A stretch of DNA of 64,000 nt from Mesodorylaimus sp. YZB2_4 (taxonomy: Eukaryota > Nematoda > Enoplea > Dorylaimida > Dorylaimidae), in the NCBI GenBank assembly GCA_030248295.1, contig JASANH010001593.1, positions 62,001 to 126,000 on the forward strand. The letters are read 5' to 3'. The stretch's first letter is position 1. Every line of letters starts with the position of its first letter. Shown here piece by piece: positions 11,371-24,603 of this stretch. The notes under the pieces were generated by a model, which saw only the letters and a list, made by a program, of their open reading frames with translations, ran no database searches and was not told where the DNA came from. A program made the translations under genes and the position numbers.

Positions 11371-11543
11371 TGCCTGCTGATATGACAAGTTTTTTTTCCG
11401 AAGTTCTACTTAACGGTTGGCGGTGTTCCCTTGTAAGTGAAATATTTTAATTGTGAATAGCTTAAATAAGCATCACTCTGAATCATAATCGTCAGACAAG
11501 AGCTAATCCCCAGCTAGCCTCCAGCTCGTTTTTAAATGACTTT

Positions 11544-13679
11544 CTATGGAATATAGTTGAACAGGACGCACTGATCATCAGCCGGTTTGGTGCTAGGGCA
11601 TTTGGGGCAAGCGTCCAAGATCGACAGCGAAAATAATTGGCATGAAAACCCCTCACTGCCTTGAACCCAATTAAAACTACGACACCAAGTTGTCTGATAA
11701 CATTTCTGGGCGCACTCTTTCGGTTGAGTTGAGAGTATCGTAACGATGGGAGTTTCGGTCATGCACACTTTCGACTTTGTATAATTCTCTGGACGAGCTA
11801 AAATAGACTCGTTAAGAGACTCTGACACTGGCCTCTTTGGCTACGGGCTGGCAAGTGACGGTACAAACTTTCTGCCACACAGAAATTTAAATTTTCGCTC
11901 TACATAAGTCTAGATGTATTGCTAAAAATTTCAGCCATCAGGCTTTTTGGTCCCGTGACGATTCCCCCACTTGGTCGTTTCCCCCCACTGAGACGATTCC
12001 CCCACCGTGTCGTTTCCCGCACCATAATTTTCTCCTGATATGCAGGTAGGTGGGACTTGGGTCGCAAAAGGCAGCACGTGTGTGATTGGATGTCGTGGCC
12101 TAGCGGGTTAAGGCGTCTGCCTCTCACGCTGGGTGCGCACTTACAGGGGAGGGTTCGACTCCCGCTTCGGTACAAAATGATTGTCAATTATGTGTTCCTT
12201 AGCCCTCGAGTGCGCCTTATGGTGCTTGGCTATGGATAAAGTATGACATGAGTATGACATGATGATGACATGATGTGTGTGGCAGGATGATAGGTTTGGC
12301 TTGAAGGGTGAGGGGCGGTGTAAAGTACAAGTTTGGTGCTGCAGCTCAACGTGCAATGTACTCAGGCTACAAACTTTTTGAACTTCCAACTTGTTGCAGA
12401 ATTATTATTGCAGACTCCCAACTTACGCTGCCAATACGAGTGTATGTAAGACCAGACCAGGTTTTCTGTGCCAATGAAGGCATGTTTCAAATCCAGATGT
12501 ACGGATAGAACTACCTGACTGTGAGTCGGGAAAAAACAGAAGACATAAATTTAGGCAGTGGAACTTGGGTGAATTCACCAGTGTGACAGCTGCAGATTTT
12601 GGCAAAGTAGTTTTCTCATTCGCGATACATTAGGCTCGTCTTCTTTGTCCTTGAACCAGGCGAGCGTGGTCCATGGAGCAAACGTGAAGCAAGCATTTTA
12701 GGCCCTATCACGACATGGCTTTCGGAGCACGGCAGTTGAACGATGATTCAACAAATCGTTGGGTATTTGAGGCATATTTCATGTCTTCTAGGATAAGCGA
12801 TGAAGATTTGTGGATGAGTACTTATTCCCATACGAAGGCTCAAAATTTTAATAGCCGCAGTTTCTCAAAACTGATGGTGGGGAAAACGACATGTTGGGGA
12901 AATCGTCTCAGTGAGGAAACGTCGTACGTCTCAGTGAGTCGTTTCCCCCACCAGGCACGGGGGGGGGGGGGGGGGAAACGACACAGTGGGGGAATCGACT
13001 AAGCGAGGGAAACGTCTCACAATCGGCTTTTTGCCTTGCTGTCTCTTACTTGGAAATTGGCAAAGTGCGGGATAATCAAAGCCCCCGTGGCAGGGCACGT
13101 CATTGAAGGGAAATCGGGGGTCGATCGTGAGACAGTTTTCGCCTGGCAGTCCAACATCTTCGCCGCCGCAGTAGTTCCGTATCCAAGTCTTCCCAGCTGG
13201 CAACTGTAGATTTTTTGTTGTCAGTCCCTCGAACCAATAAGTGCTAGTGCTGGTTATGGAGCATGGCCATCCCCTAATTCCTGTGTCTCGTCGCAAGGCG
13301 ATGTTCATATAATTTTTCCCAAAACTCTAAAAATCTGAAAATTTAATTCCAATAAACCTACATCAGCTTTGGTTATCGACCTGGCCCATGGCCACGATTT
13401 TCTGGTATTCGCTATCGGTGTGAACCTGGGCCATTATTCCCCCTTGAGCTTTGCAAAGTTCCCAACCATTGTTCCAACTAGACGCCTGCTTCGTAATGAA
13501 GAAGCACCGTGCACCATCCATGACTCCTTGCAGCTGCGTGCATGCCGAACCATCGCATTGACACCCTATGCATATAAGTTCATGGAAGTACGACATTGCT
13601 TGAATCAAGAGCAGAACTTACGCTGAGCATCACAAATCATGAATAGGTGCAACATAAGCAGTCCCTTCCAAAACGTCAT
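11544..13679 (-). CDS. Secreted C-type-lectin-like/PAN protein, gene B
   Basis: Four exons, minus strand: 13679-13622, 13565-13381, 13326-13050 and 11797-11544; 257 residues, same phases as genes A and E. The signal peptide starts MTFWKGLLMLHLFMICDAQ. CTLD landmarks are DGARCFFITKQASSWNNGWE, YWFEG, CLTIDPRFPFNDVPC and YPALCQF. The PAN-like exon has ECAQKCYQTTWCRSFNW and SCQLFSLS. The exon 2 donor is a weak GTCGAT, but A and E use comparable GTGAAT and GTCAAA sites at the same position. Intron 3 (11798-13049) is filled by a repeat-ended element and a SINE. No in-frame damage seen. Confidence 0.87.
11925..13020. mobile_element. Candidate element with tandem-repeat inverted ends in gene B intron 3
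   Basis: The left end (about 11955-12010) has repeats of gacgattcccccac and gtcgtttcccc. The right end (about 12885-13015) has the inverse words ggggaaacgac and ggggaaatcgtctcagtgag several times, including a run of 17 or so G at 12960. The two ends therefore pair as inverted arrays of a 12-15 bp motif, enclosing ~870 bp without a coding frame. Confidence 0.55.
12091..12285 (+). repeat. tRNA-headed SINE-like copy 1
   Basis: The head has tRNA box A (tggcctagcgggttaagg) and box B (gggttcgactcccgc) with a tRNA-like spacing. The tail contains attgtcaattatgtgt and ends in atggataaagtatgacatg repeats. The same head plus tail recurs on the minus strand at 25921-26105, so this is a dispersed family and not an isolated tRNA gene. 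Confidence 0.75.
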
Positions 13680-14983
13680 GGCTTAAATATAAGGAATGGT
13701 CAGGAAGCAAGTGGATGTTGACTACGTGATGCGCAGAGCCCTTCACCTCCGTCCCCTGACGGCTATACTGATTGAGCTTAGATCAAGTGATCCTTGTATT
13801 GCGGGCGTTGTGATGGTAACGCCCATAGGAAAGGAAGGGTGATGAGATATCTGACTAAATCAAGGTGGCGATTGAAATTACCCTTGTCTCTGCCATTAGA
13901 CTGACTTTCTTCTTGACCCTGTTTCGAGCAAGAAAGTACAAAGATTCTTCCTTTGAACTGGAAGTGGTAGAACGAAATAAACGTCTGACTACGGGTACAG
14001 GTCTGACTGTCTGTGTGCCTGTTTACCAAACCTGTCGTCGAAACTTCTAATGATATGGGTGATGAGCGATGATCCTGGCTGCTGAAAACTGCACAATTAT
14101 AATAATCGGGAGAAAATTGCTTTGCTTGATTAACAGAAAAAATAGTCCAGCATCCAAATAATGGGACTGTACTGCTTCGATTAAAATGATAAATTGGGCA
14201 ATGAATTTAGGCTTTCTGATAAATTATTGAGAATTAAAGAGCAATCAATCGAAGTGGGAATGGAAATAATGATAGTCAGGAACATAAAATTTTGGCTGAA
14301 AGAATCCCTCGACACACTGCGCCACTCACCCCGAACCCCTAATCTCTCTCATGTACCCACATCGATACCTACTGTACCTACAAAACCAGGTCGACAATGC
14401 ATGGTCGATTGTGCACGTGCTCTAGTGTTCACCCTGTAAGTAAGTGCCTGAGACACCTCATTTTCATTATAACACAGCATTAATCTATGATGGAATCGTG
14501 AAAGAGTTCGAAAAACTAGATTAAAGTCCCACAAAACATGGAGGCTGAGCATATGCGAAAAGTGACTGCGAGTACTGATACTTTCGGTGCACGCTGCTGG
14601 CTGGCAAGTTTGAGTGGAAAAAAAGGAGAACGTCTCCCTTCAGTTAGCAAAAGGCTCATTGTCAGGCTAACCAGAGGCCACCATTTCTGTTGGACTTTAT
14701 AGTGAGCGAGGGTAAATTGCCGTTATTATCAGAAATTTATAAGCATTTCTCAAGTTTTCGAATTTCTCGAGTTTTGATTGCTGGCAGACTATGCAGTGCA
14801 TAGCAGACTGACCTGATGCGAGACCTATTCGCACAGCTTGGGATGTCTGCTGGGGGCTGCGTAAGATTGGTTTACTAAGAAACTGTTGGAAAACCGAAAC
14901 TGATTAGAAATAGCCCCAAAAAACTGCAGCGACTCAACGTCAGCGTCGTCTAGGATACGAAAAAGACTACTTATCAAATTGTT
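13680..14983. other. Intergenic stretch, no gene seen
   Basis: Begins with the promoter side of gene B, where TTATATTTAAG lies 5-15 nt before its ATG. Otherwise no exon, RNA gene or clear repeat was recognised. Confidence 0.4.
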
Positions 14984-15277
14984 TCAAGCATTATGAACAA
15001 TTTCATTGACATTGATGTTAAGATTGAGGGCTGACGCGGCTTCATTATTCGGCACATTGCCCGCCACAATAATCCATCTTCCATTCAGGCATTTCAAGAT
15101 GTTGTAGCTCTTCGATGTGTCGTTACTTCTTCGGGTTTGTAAGAAATATATAGCGCCTTGGTGGAAATCGGCTTCGTCGCCAGCCATTTTGCAAATATTG
15201 CCAGCCGTACTTGCTACTTGTGGCTCCAACATCATCAAAGTGCAAAGAGCGAAAATAATTGCGAGTTTGAACGACAC
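14984..15277 (-). CDS. Small secreted protein, unrecognised
   Basis: An uninterrupted 97-residue frame with a good signal peptide: basic start MSFK, hydrophobic core LAIIFALCTLMML, and a likely cut after VASTAG. The mature part has two cysteines (NICKMAGDEADFHQG and NILKCLNGRW), an aromatic GAIYFLQTRR segment and an acidic/Asn-rich end. I do not recognise the family. It could be a one-exon gene or the first exon of a longer one, although the stop is in frame and no donor is needed. Confidence 0.6.
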   Translation of the reverse strand: MSFKLAIIFALCTLMMLEPQVASTAGNICKMAGDEADFHQGAIYFLQTRRSNDTSKSYNILKCLNGRWIIVAGNVPNNEAASALNLNINVNEIVHNA

Positions 15278-15323
15278 TAAAAATGTGATTCAACGGTGAA
15301 TGGCATTAAAAGAACAAAAGAGC

Positions 15324-15414
15324 TCCGCGAAGGCGGATTTGAACCACCGACCTAAGGATGCCTGCTTTATAAGTCCTCTACAGTCCTCCGCTCTACCAGC
15401 TGAGCTATTCGCGG
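15324..15414 (-). tRNA. tRNA-Tyr (GTA) with an 18-nt intron
   Basis: Minus-strand sequence folds as a cloverleaf. The acceptor CCGCGAA pairs with TTCGCGG, with discriminator A at 15324. The D arm is GCTC-AGCTGGTA-GAGC, the anticodon stem GAGGA/TCCTT with loop CTGTAGA, and the T arm GGTGG-TTCAAAT-CCGCC. The anticodon is GTA. An 18-nt intron (15377-15360) interrupts the loop one base 3' of the anticodon, the standard place in eukaryotic tRNA-Tyr. All stems are complete, so it is probably functional. Confidence 0.95.
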
Positions 15415-16637
15415 GTTGGCGTGCTGCGACCTGTTCAAACACGTGTTACCAAAGGGGCGTACACTCTGTTATGCAGCCTGTGCGTGGGAAAGCAGGTTCT
15501 GGCGATAAAGGCTAACTTACTTTTGACGAAGCAGAAAAACGTGTCTTGCCGTACAAAATTGATCTGAAAGCAAAGGTAGCTGTACAGTGGTTCGGTCTTA
15601 CCAGAGCACGAGACAATAGCATAGGTAATCGCGGCCAGCTATCCAAGTGTCTAATGAGCCAAGGCTTACACGACCATCTGCAAGTGCAAGTGGGGCTACA
15701 CTAAAAATTTTGCACCGCAAACTGGCCTTGATTTTGAGATTATGAACCTCATTGCGCTTGTTCATCATTTGTCGCAGTGATGGAGTGGTCTTGTTTGTTC
15801 ATGCTCAAAACAGCGAGTGGCGCAGCTTATGACCTAAAAATGGTCAGCAGATGCGCACTTACTCAAAACCGAGAGAAGAATAGGAACGCGTTGCAGGCAT
15901 TTGTCTTCTGTTGCTGATCTCGCCCAGAAGCCTCAAACTCATTACAGAGAAGTGGAAATCTTGTAACATCAGTCCCCCATATTTCTATAGCAGCGGTGAG
16001 TGCGTGTAAGAGATGTGTGGCCCTGGGTTCCTGGGTCTTGGGTTTTGACTACGCTGGTTAAAAAGACAAGCGCTTGAGCTATTTGTATTTTTGATTGTGC
16101 CTTTCAGCGGGTAAGTTGATAATGCTCAAATTGTGAGCACAACTTCAACAGACTGTTATTCTGTTAGCCGTTCCACAACCCCCACGACAACGGAAAATTT
16201 GAATTTCCCGCTGGAGTCGCTGACAGGTTTGCATGGATGAAAGGATCCTTACTTCTAAGCCTTGCGCGTCAGTGTACCCCGTCTAGGAAATCGTTTTTGA
16301 CAAAAAGCAGCATCGTTTCTGGCCGTCGTCCCTATGCCCAAGCACGCAAACTGTGGTAAAGAGAGAGCGCTCGTATTGTACCGTATTGTATTGTACCATT
16401 CGTATCCATGTACTGTTTTATCTGAATCATCCATGGTAAACTGGAGCCATGCCCTCCATGCTTCACAGATTTTACAGCTAACAAGGAAGCACGGAATTTT
16501 AAAAGGACGTAAGCACATTGCACAAATAGATACACCGTGAGTTGGTTACGTAAAGTAGCTGAGGAAAACAGAGAAAATCACTAGCACAAAATCTTTTCAT
16601 CCACGGCGGAAGAACAGGAAATCGACAGAACACTAAA
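15415..16637. other. Intergenic stretch, no gene seen
   Basis: No exon or RNA gene recognised between the tRNA and the 3' end of the ABCG5-like gene. The phrase aatttgaatttcccgctg at about 16196-16213 recurs at 33521-33538. Confidence 0.4.
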
Positions 16638-19600
16638 TTATTTGTACCGAAATTTGCGTTTTATACAGTGTGGCATTGGTAAACTATATAAAACTACAGT
16701 AAGCATAGTAAATGCAGTGATATAAACCAAGCATATGCCGAAATTCATAATTCCATGTTCGAAATCGCTTGGATGAAACACCTCATTCAGGTAATCTGCA
16801 CCTGATTCCCAACGACACATTGGCGAGCCTGTCTGGCGCCTGCTATCGGCCAACGAACACCCAGTTGTCAGATTGACCAACTGCTGATGTTGTAAGTAGA
16901 TGCCAGCGAATCGATATATCGATGAGTGAGTCGTATAGTGGAGCCAATCGGATGAAGAATGGGGATAGGAGGAGATGGCCCTAGAAACATACTCGTGTTT
17001 CCGCAAACTGAGAGGTCTCAAAGTCTCCAGTTTCTAGTGGGAAGACTATACATCAGCATTAAAACAGTTCCATTGACGGGTCTGCTATGCACATACAAAT
17101 CTGCCCACGCAGCTGTCATTATTTCGATGCAATTCATTTTTTTGCGACAGGGAAGCTAAGAAATTCATGCGAGCCGACTTCGATGCCTAACACACGTTAT
17201 TTCACGTCTTACTTGAGAAATCCTCCAGCAGCCGTCACATAAACAGAAATCAACGTCACCATGACCGATGCTGCTTTGAAAGTAGATTTCACGAATAGCA
17301 TGACACAAATGGTGTGCAATTGGGCGAACTGACAACAACACCAGATGACGCATGTAAATAGGAGGTACAGAATTGGGTTTGGTATTAATTTACAGCCCCT
17401 GAAAAAATTGTACATGTATTTTCAGATCCTGCATTTTTGATCACACTTTTAATTACATAATAAACAACATTTTTGAATCATGAAATCCAAGGAGAGATCA
17501 AAAATGTACTGTACGTACAAAGGTGCACATCAAGGATAGCGTTTCTGCCCATACTCGTAAGGTAAGCAAATTATTTTGGGCCTACTTCGTCATATGGTAA
17601 ACTATTCTGTTGGGCCAACAATATATATTTTTTGCAGGAAACAGGATCTGCATAATTCAAAAAACCCCTTAAAACTTTGCTGGACAAATATATAAGAGCC
17701 AGAATATAAATCACGGATATTTCTTTTTATTGTACGGGTGCAGATTAGAGGTATGGGGTATTAAATAAATATATATGAGATCTACTGCATGAGAATTATT
17801 TTGTGATTCATACTGTAAAGCTTATTTTTATTTATCTACCATACATATATATCCAGCTGCAATAAAAAGTATATTCGGATATATATCGGTATATATTAAA
17901 TTTAAACCTGGTTGTGCGCCATGTTTAAAAAATACTGTGAATGTAGGTGCTGCATATATATTTACTAATAACCGACTACTGTTTCAGCTTTACCGCTTTT
18001 AGTTTATTACTGTGAGTGCCTTACGGTAACTGTACAGTATGCCAAACTTTAGTTGCTAATATACGAGTAAATTGTGTCTGTGCGCTATTGTAAAAAATAC
18101 TTGCCAATAAACGATCGCAGTTCCCGGAAAGATCGATAACATATCAAGTAGGAGTGGAGTGAGAAGATAGGAACACACAAAAATACCACCGCCATATAAA
18201 TTGTCCCACGAATCTTGGTAATAACGGGTTCTTATCGAGCTGACTGCAACAAGGAAACTATTTATGACTTTTTTTTAAAGGATCAAGTTTGACTTACACG
18301 TAGCCGCTACTACAGCCGCAGTGATCATCGAGAATGCAGTCATACAGTTGAATATCAGTCCAGCTACGGTCTGCGGGCTTGTCGGCGATATATGTATGCG
18401 AAAATAAAATAAAAATAGAATAACAGCAAATAAAGGAATACTAAGCAGCCGAGTTAACAGGAGCCGCCAATTTCCGAATAGGAATGCAGTGTTGCGTCTA
18501 AGATTAACCTAGCTCGATGCTTTTCTAGATTTCATGCACAATGCGAGAAATTTTGCATACCTTATCAAAGTGAAGAAGATCAAAGCTGTACTTGGTCGAC
18601 CCAAATGACACAATGGCAAGTAGGGATTCGGATTAACAAAGCTATTCGCTTGCTGGTGGCTCATGTAGCGACCGTACGTCTCGCCCTCTGACTTAAAAAT
18701 TTCGATCAACTTTACTGCTTGTTCTTGAGTTTCCATGTACCGCTCAGATGTTTCTCGATCAACAGTGGCTAAGGACACTGAAAGACGATGAAAACAGCGT
18801 GTGGTTGTCGATCTAGCGAAACCAAGCAATTGAAATAGTGTGTTTGGAGATTATGTGTTGGATATTACATAATACTGTATGTAACACCAGTGATTAGCAT
18901 TCTGCGAGAGTAATGTATGAACTTGCACTGCTATATATAACGCACGCATTGAATACATTGATATGAATTTATGGCTAAGGGATATACTTGTACAATATAT
19001 AAGTATGCATATATATATATATAGCTATACGAATACGTACAGTATATATATATATATATATATGTACATACACATATGTAAAAAAATAAATAAATATATA
19101 TACATTTATTTATTTATTTATTTAAACTAACTAATTAGGCGTGCATTTAACTGCTACTATATGAATGCAATTACAGCGGAGAGGAATGATTTACTGAATG
19201 GAGCGGATTGCTGAGTGTGCTTATACATGTAATGCATGCGCTTATGTATATGATGCAGGAGCCAACTCAGGGGCGTTCCTGCACATAGAGGCATTGAAAT
19301 GCAAAATAATTATCCACAACTTTGCTCAGGACTTACAGAAGTAAACTGCTGGATTTTCTGTTGCTGGGCATGGAAACCCAACGTTCCGAAAATATTGTGG
19401 CATCAGTTTAGTATAACCTAGAAATATGATGAGAGTATAATAATTTTCAATTCTTTAGGTTCAGAACATACAAACCTGAATACATCACTTCACCAAAAAA
19501 TAATATGGTCAGTCGATCGAGCAGAGGATAAATATCTGACCGTGGCACAGACATGGTCACGATACCAATTCGATTATATTTTCTGACATACTGTGACAAA

Positions 19601-22238
19601 ACGAACATCAGTTGGTACGCGGTTAGGGGATCGACGCCACGTGATGGTTCGTCCATGAGAATCATCACTGGAAAAATGACAGCGATGGCATATAGTGCAC
19701 TGCTGATGTGAACAGTGTCTGGGCATATCGGCTCGCATTTTTGGAATTGGTTCGAGCTGCTCTGTTAGCCGCGCCAACATGATGCTTTTGTTATATATGA
19801 TGTTTTAAAATATGTAAAACAACAATAAATATACATATATACATGTATATGGATATATATTTATGTTTAGACACATTATATACATATACATGCATGCAGG
19901 CATATGTATATACATGTATGCGTACATGTACATGTGTGTGTGTGCGTACATGTACATGTGTATGTACATATGTATATATGCATTATATATACTTTTTATT
20001 ATATACGCATTATTGACACTAGATACAGCAAATAGCTGAAAGCTGTAGATATCAGGTTTATACTGCAGTCTTTTTTTTACAGCTAGTGATTTCCTGTAGT
20101 AAAATACTGTGATGCGCAAGGTAAGAGAACAACACACTTTATGTTCATCCTGTCTTGTATAGGTTTGCACACCCACTTGTCAAGTGCATGTATTTGCTTG
20201 GGTAAGGAGTGAGATGACAAGGATAATGATGCCCAATGTATAGTTTGTGACAGTATGTCATTACTGTGATGTACCTGGATCTCTCATGGCGTGCATTGCC
20301 AGCAGCAGCCGTCTCCTGGTGCTCTCCATCAACTCTATCACTTTTCGATCAGCTTGATCCAACAACTCGAAATCTCGAAGCATTTGGCCGACCTGAAAAC
20401 ACTTTGTTTGCATCTTCACTAATCATGGCTCGAAGTTTTCCAGTTAGCCGCGCATGCTGTAGCCTGCCTGCAGCTGGCAATAGGGAAGTGAGAAAACTGC
20501 TTGGCTACCTGCATGCAGCATGTGATATACCAGGGGAATAAAATGGGCGCGAAACAAGACGCCTAAACCTTCAAGAACCCTGAGTGGCAAAGAAAATATA
20601 ATGTTTATGCGAGTGTCACGGCTAACAGAAAATCATCCCGGAGGAAATCATGCTTACTCGTTTAGCTTTCTCATTTCTGGTCAATGTATGCGCCAATGCG
20701 AGGTCTGCTTGATATTTCAATGTTGCTTCCACAGTCAAATGTTCAATCAGATGTTGTTTGAATGAGACATATGCGCACGTGTTCTGGAACGTGCGTTCGG
20801 TCATTGGACGATGTTGGAACATAATTGTGCCCCCTGTCGTGCCCTGCACTCGCCTGGCGATCACATTCAATAGTGTCGTTTTTCCACATCCTGCAACGAA
20901 AAATACAATTGTGTCAACCTGAATTTTTACTCCTATAACTCTCTGAGCACCGTGTAGCGCAGCAGTGTCTATGCGTACTCGTGGACACAATGGTATCGAT
21001 GGCGTGAAGGTCGAATTTAGATTAGTGTAATTCCCGTAGCCACAACATGCAGGATACTGTACATACCGCCAGCCCCCACTATGCCCATAATCTCGCCTCC
21101 GTGCACGTCCAACGTGACGTCTTTTAAAAATTGTGCTGTCACTGGTGGATTGAATAATTTGGAGTACCAACGGCCAGTTGAAAAACTTCGTATATAGGAG
21201 ACATTTCTCAATTCAAGGACGTAGTCGCTCATAATTTTGCTGGTCACACTAATATTATTGCTTGGCTCCGAGGGCGTTTTCGCATTGGCGAAGTGAGAAT
21301 AGGCCTAAAAATTGTAATAGAAGTTGAACCATTTTATTAGTCAAGGCACAATATTCGTTAGAATATTCGAAGTTGTGAGATAGGCGGTACATACTGTAGT
21401 TTGAATGCAATGATAAGTGATTACATAACGCGTAAACCATGTTCTAGAATAAATTATTTATATTCGCAAAAATTGTGGAAAACAGATTATGTGCAGTATA
21501 CAGCACTCACATATAGAACACATTGTATACAGCTGAACATACATAAACATTTATATATTATGTATATGTTAGACTGCCTATGAATACTCGTGTGGAAAAA
21601 AGTTTCGGAGATATATATCCGAGATACATACAAATTTATATATATCTGGACAGCCCAGCTATATCTCAAAAATATGTACCCGCATTAACTTCGTTCACGT
21701 TTTCACACCCATGTATAACTTATACCTATATACATATATTTGTATTTTTACATATATATGCATATATAAACTATATGCGGGTCCGGTTATGAAATAGATA
21801 AACATGCATATTCTCACGATTGATCTCATACATAATGTACTGGGTATATTCATTGGCACTCATCTTGTTTTCATATCATATGTGCATGCAGTAATTACAA
21901 TGTGAAAAGGCAACAAAAAACAACTTACATCTATGCCATTGCTTGAAAAATGGAAGCCATTTACAGGCATATCAGAGTTCGATTGGTGACAGCTGTCGAC
22001 TTTCCAATATTCGTTAAGTAAGTAACGCGAAGACGACGATCCCACTGTGGATGGCTTGAATTCAACTAAAATAAGCACACTCTCAACTTTTTTCACGCAT
22101 TGAAAGAAAAAAGCAAGAACATGGCATGATAAACCTATTGGGGATACCTTTTTTCTTCTCATCTTTCCGCTTGTTTTCACTGCCATCAACATAATAGTAA
22201 TAACGCCTCAAGTTAGGAGAAGTGGCCTGGACTCTCAT
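16638..22238 (-). CDS. ABCG5-like half-transporter
   Basis: Twelve exons, minus strand: 22238-22148, 22065-21929, 21304-21067, 20890-20658, 20392-20275, 19667-19476, 19417-19337, 18777-18561, 18497-18298, 18243-18105, 17398-17213, 16980-16638. They sum to 2175 nt (724 residues). The N-terminal ATPase domain has an intact Walker A (GAGGCGKT, ~153-160) and Walker B with D-loop (VMILMDEPSRGVDPLTAYQ, ~273-291). The signature LSGGERRR is replaced by LMESTRRR (~254-261). A membrane domain with six predicted helices follows (SIPLFAVILFLFYF onward), then a cysteine-bearing extracellular loop near the C terminus. Intron 10 needs a GC-AG splice (TTG/GCAAGT). It is a lipid-type ABCG subunit, probably pairing with the divergent ABCG8-like partner. 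Confidence 0.93.
18985..19125. repeat. TA-rich microsatellite tract
   Basis: Runs of (TA)n with tatatatata and ttta repeats inside intron 7 of the ABCG5-like gene. Further TA/TG-rich tracts lie at about 19820-20000 in its intron 5. Confidence 0.8.
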
Positions 22239-24603
22239 TTCAGCACCACTCAAGGTATCACCTAATTGTGTTCAGTCACTATTTCCACTTTACGCACAAG
22301 CAGCTAAATATATCTGCAGTACAGAACTTGTCCGACATTGCACGCTGGTTTTATCCAATCTAGATTCCTCAAAACGATTAAAAACTCTGGCCTTATTCCA
22401 CCAACGCTACGATATTACTTTTGCTTTCAATATCCAGTTTCCCCGCCTTTCTTTGCACAAATAGTTTAGCCTAGCGAGAAACCAATATTGAAATCCCGCC
22501 TGCTGACTTCGTATTAGTACGTTGTCCATCAAGTTTACTATGACCAAAAATGGAAACCGAGTCGAGATGGTGGAAAGATTAAATGTATTTCATTATTTTA
22601 CTACTCCTGTCCAGGCCTTATTTGAAGGCCGCTCGCAGTGAGCATAGAAAAAGTTACGGACATCAATTTCGGGTATTTGCTACCTTGTTCCATTTACCAC
22701 TTCCATTCATTGATTGGCTATTGTGTAGAAAAGGAACGAAGCGGACACGAAGTAAGATTTTGTTACTCCCTATAACAACATCGTAGATTCAAATAGAGAA
22801 ATGTGTCTTTTTTTAACTTTGAGAGTATAAAAAGAAAATCTAGAAACATATAAGAAGATAGTGAATGGTATAAGGGGCATTCATGTGTGGGAGCCCCTAT
22901 AACTGAGGAAAATAGGCTGCTGGAGTAGCGAAGGCCAAAATGTACATATAATTGCCAGCTGCCAATCATCAAATCCTTGGATACAAAAAGCCAAATGACT
23001 AAAGTCTGATTTTATGGCAATATTGAGCAGGTGGGAATTTCTGTACCTTGAAAAGCCACCGCTTTCGTAGGGCCTCAGCATCACAGCTGTAACAGCTATA
23101 CTATCCTAGGACGCTGCAGAGGATATCATAAATGTTGGATGATGTCCTTCATAGATCCTTCCTTTTACGGACATTTTTCGAAGACATACTCTTCAAGATA
23201 AGTTTTCTTCGCGGAGGCAAGAATCTCTGTCATTTTACACCACCACCACAAATATCGCTTTTCTTGTGTTTCGGAGATAGCTTCATAATAAAAAGGCGAT
23301 AAGCTTGATTAAAATTTTGAATATCAAGATCCTGTATCTCAAAATTAAGCTACAGTGCTGTAGCTGGAACATGAAGCATTAACGATTCTTTTTTGGGTTC
23401 ATACACGAAACACAAAATTTTTTTCTCAGCGAAGGATTGGAGATCTATTTGCTGATCACAGATTCGGGTTTCTTTGAATTAAAATGTGCACATACTTACA
23501 TCAGCTGAAGTTACCACCAGTTAGCACTAGAAGTTAGACACCGACCAGCAACCAGCAATCTACTAAAGCCTGAGAAAGTGAATTTCCTGATGTCCTTGTA
23601 TGAAAGTAAAAGATGAAATATTCTCACTCAACAAAGTACTTTAGGAGTAGTAATCTGCAGACATTCCATTTCTGGCGTTCTCACACTCATTAACCACCCA
23701 ACCTTGACGAGGGGTTCCAATTTATCCACTTTTCATAATTTCGCTACAAAATTTCCCCGAGATAACATAAATTACCCTAGTTTCGAAAGTGGCAAAAAAT
23801 AGCGTGAGAAATGACTCGATTTGGAGAAAAAAATTAACATCGTTTTCTTACTTTATTTTTACACTCTGTTGATGAACCTGATTTCTCGGAAAATTTCTCT
23901 TCTGCACCGAATATACGTTCGTTGGCACGCGTACACACAAAACTTATCCAATAGGTCAAGCTGTCTTTTCTTGAGTTGTCGTAAGGGAAGCACAGATAAA
24001 AATGACCAAATATGGGATTGTCATATTGTGATGGCGAAGTGAAAGAAGGAGGCGGATATTGGTAGGAGGTGTATTGGCCTCGGTGGCCCCGTCTGTCCTA
24101 TTGTCCTCTCGTCTATTGTCCTAGTCGTCAATCGGCCACCGATTCGAAACGTCCTTGCTGCCTGCCTGACAGACCAATGCTACCTTATTCTTAAATCGAG
24201 GTAAGGCACAAGGCTCGACCACATTCGTACATGCGTGGCGAGGGGGCGTGAGTGGCTGTTTTCACGACGCGTGTACTCGCTGTATGTCCATACAAGGTAA
24301 GTCAAAGGATATGACCTAAAATGGATCCCTCATTGCTCCCTGGCATTCCCCAGTTCGCGCATGGACAATGAGTTTAGAAATGTCCTTCTGAGCACAAGGG
24401 CCCGAGTGGACGAGGATTTGGAATGTGTTGCTTGAGTAGTTTGTAGGAGCACGGAAAGAAGCCCGTGTCTGAATCCCTACAGTTTTTGTAGTTTTAGTGC
24501 TCTGTTTTGAGCTACGATAATCGCATTTCCGGCATGATTATCGATCATATTCTTGATTTTTCGTAGTTCGATTTAATAATCGGTTACTTCTGATCAATCG
24601 ATA
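22239..24603. promoter_or_regulatory. Shared intergenic region of the divergent ABCG pair
   Basis: Lies between the start codons of the ABCG5-like (minus) and ABCG8-like (plus) genes. It contains no recognisable exon. Its 2.4 kb should hold both promoters and any 5' untranslated exons. I see no convincing TATA box or CpG-like island; the part next to the ABCG8-like gene has cgattaatcgat-like AT phrases. Shared control is inference from the arrangement. Confidence 0.5.

Larger units (their letters stand above)
8940..11543. other. Gene-free stretch rich in transposon debris
   Basis: No host gene recognised. It holds mariner-type terminal fragments (9363-9450), a decayed mariner transposase (10338-10740) and a CGGCTG-rich repeat (11100-11370). 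The rest is unassigned. Confidence 0.5.
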
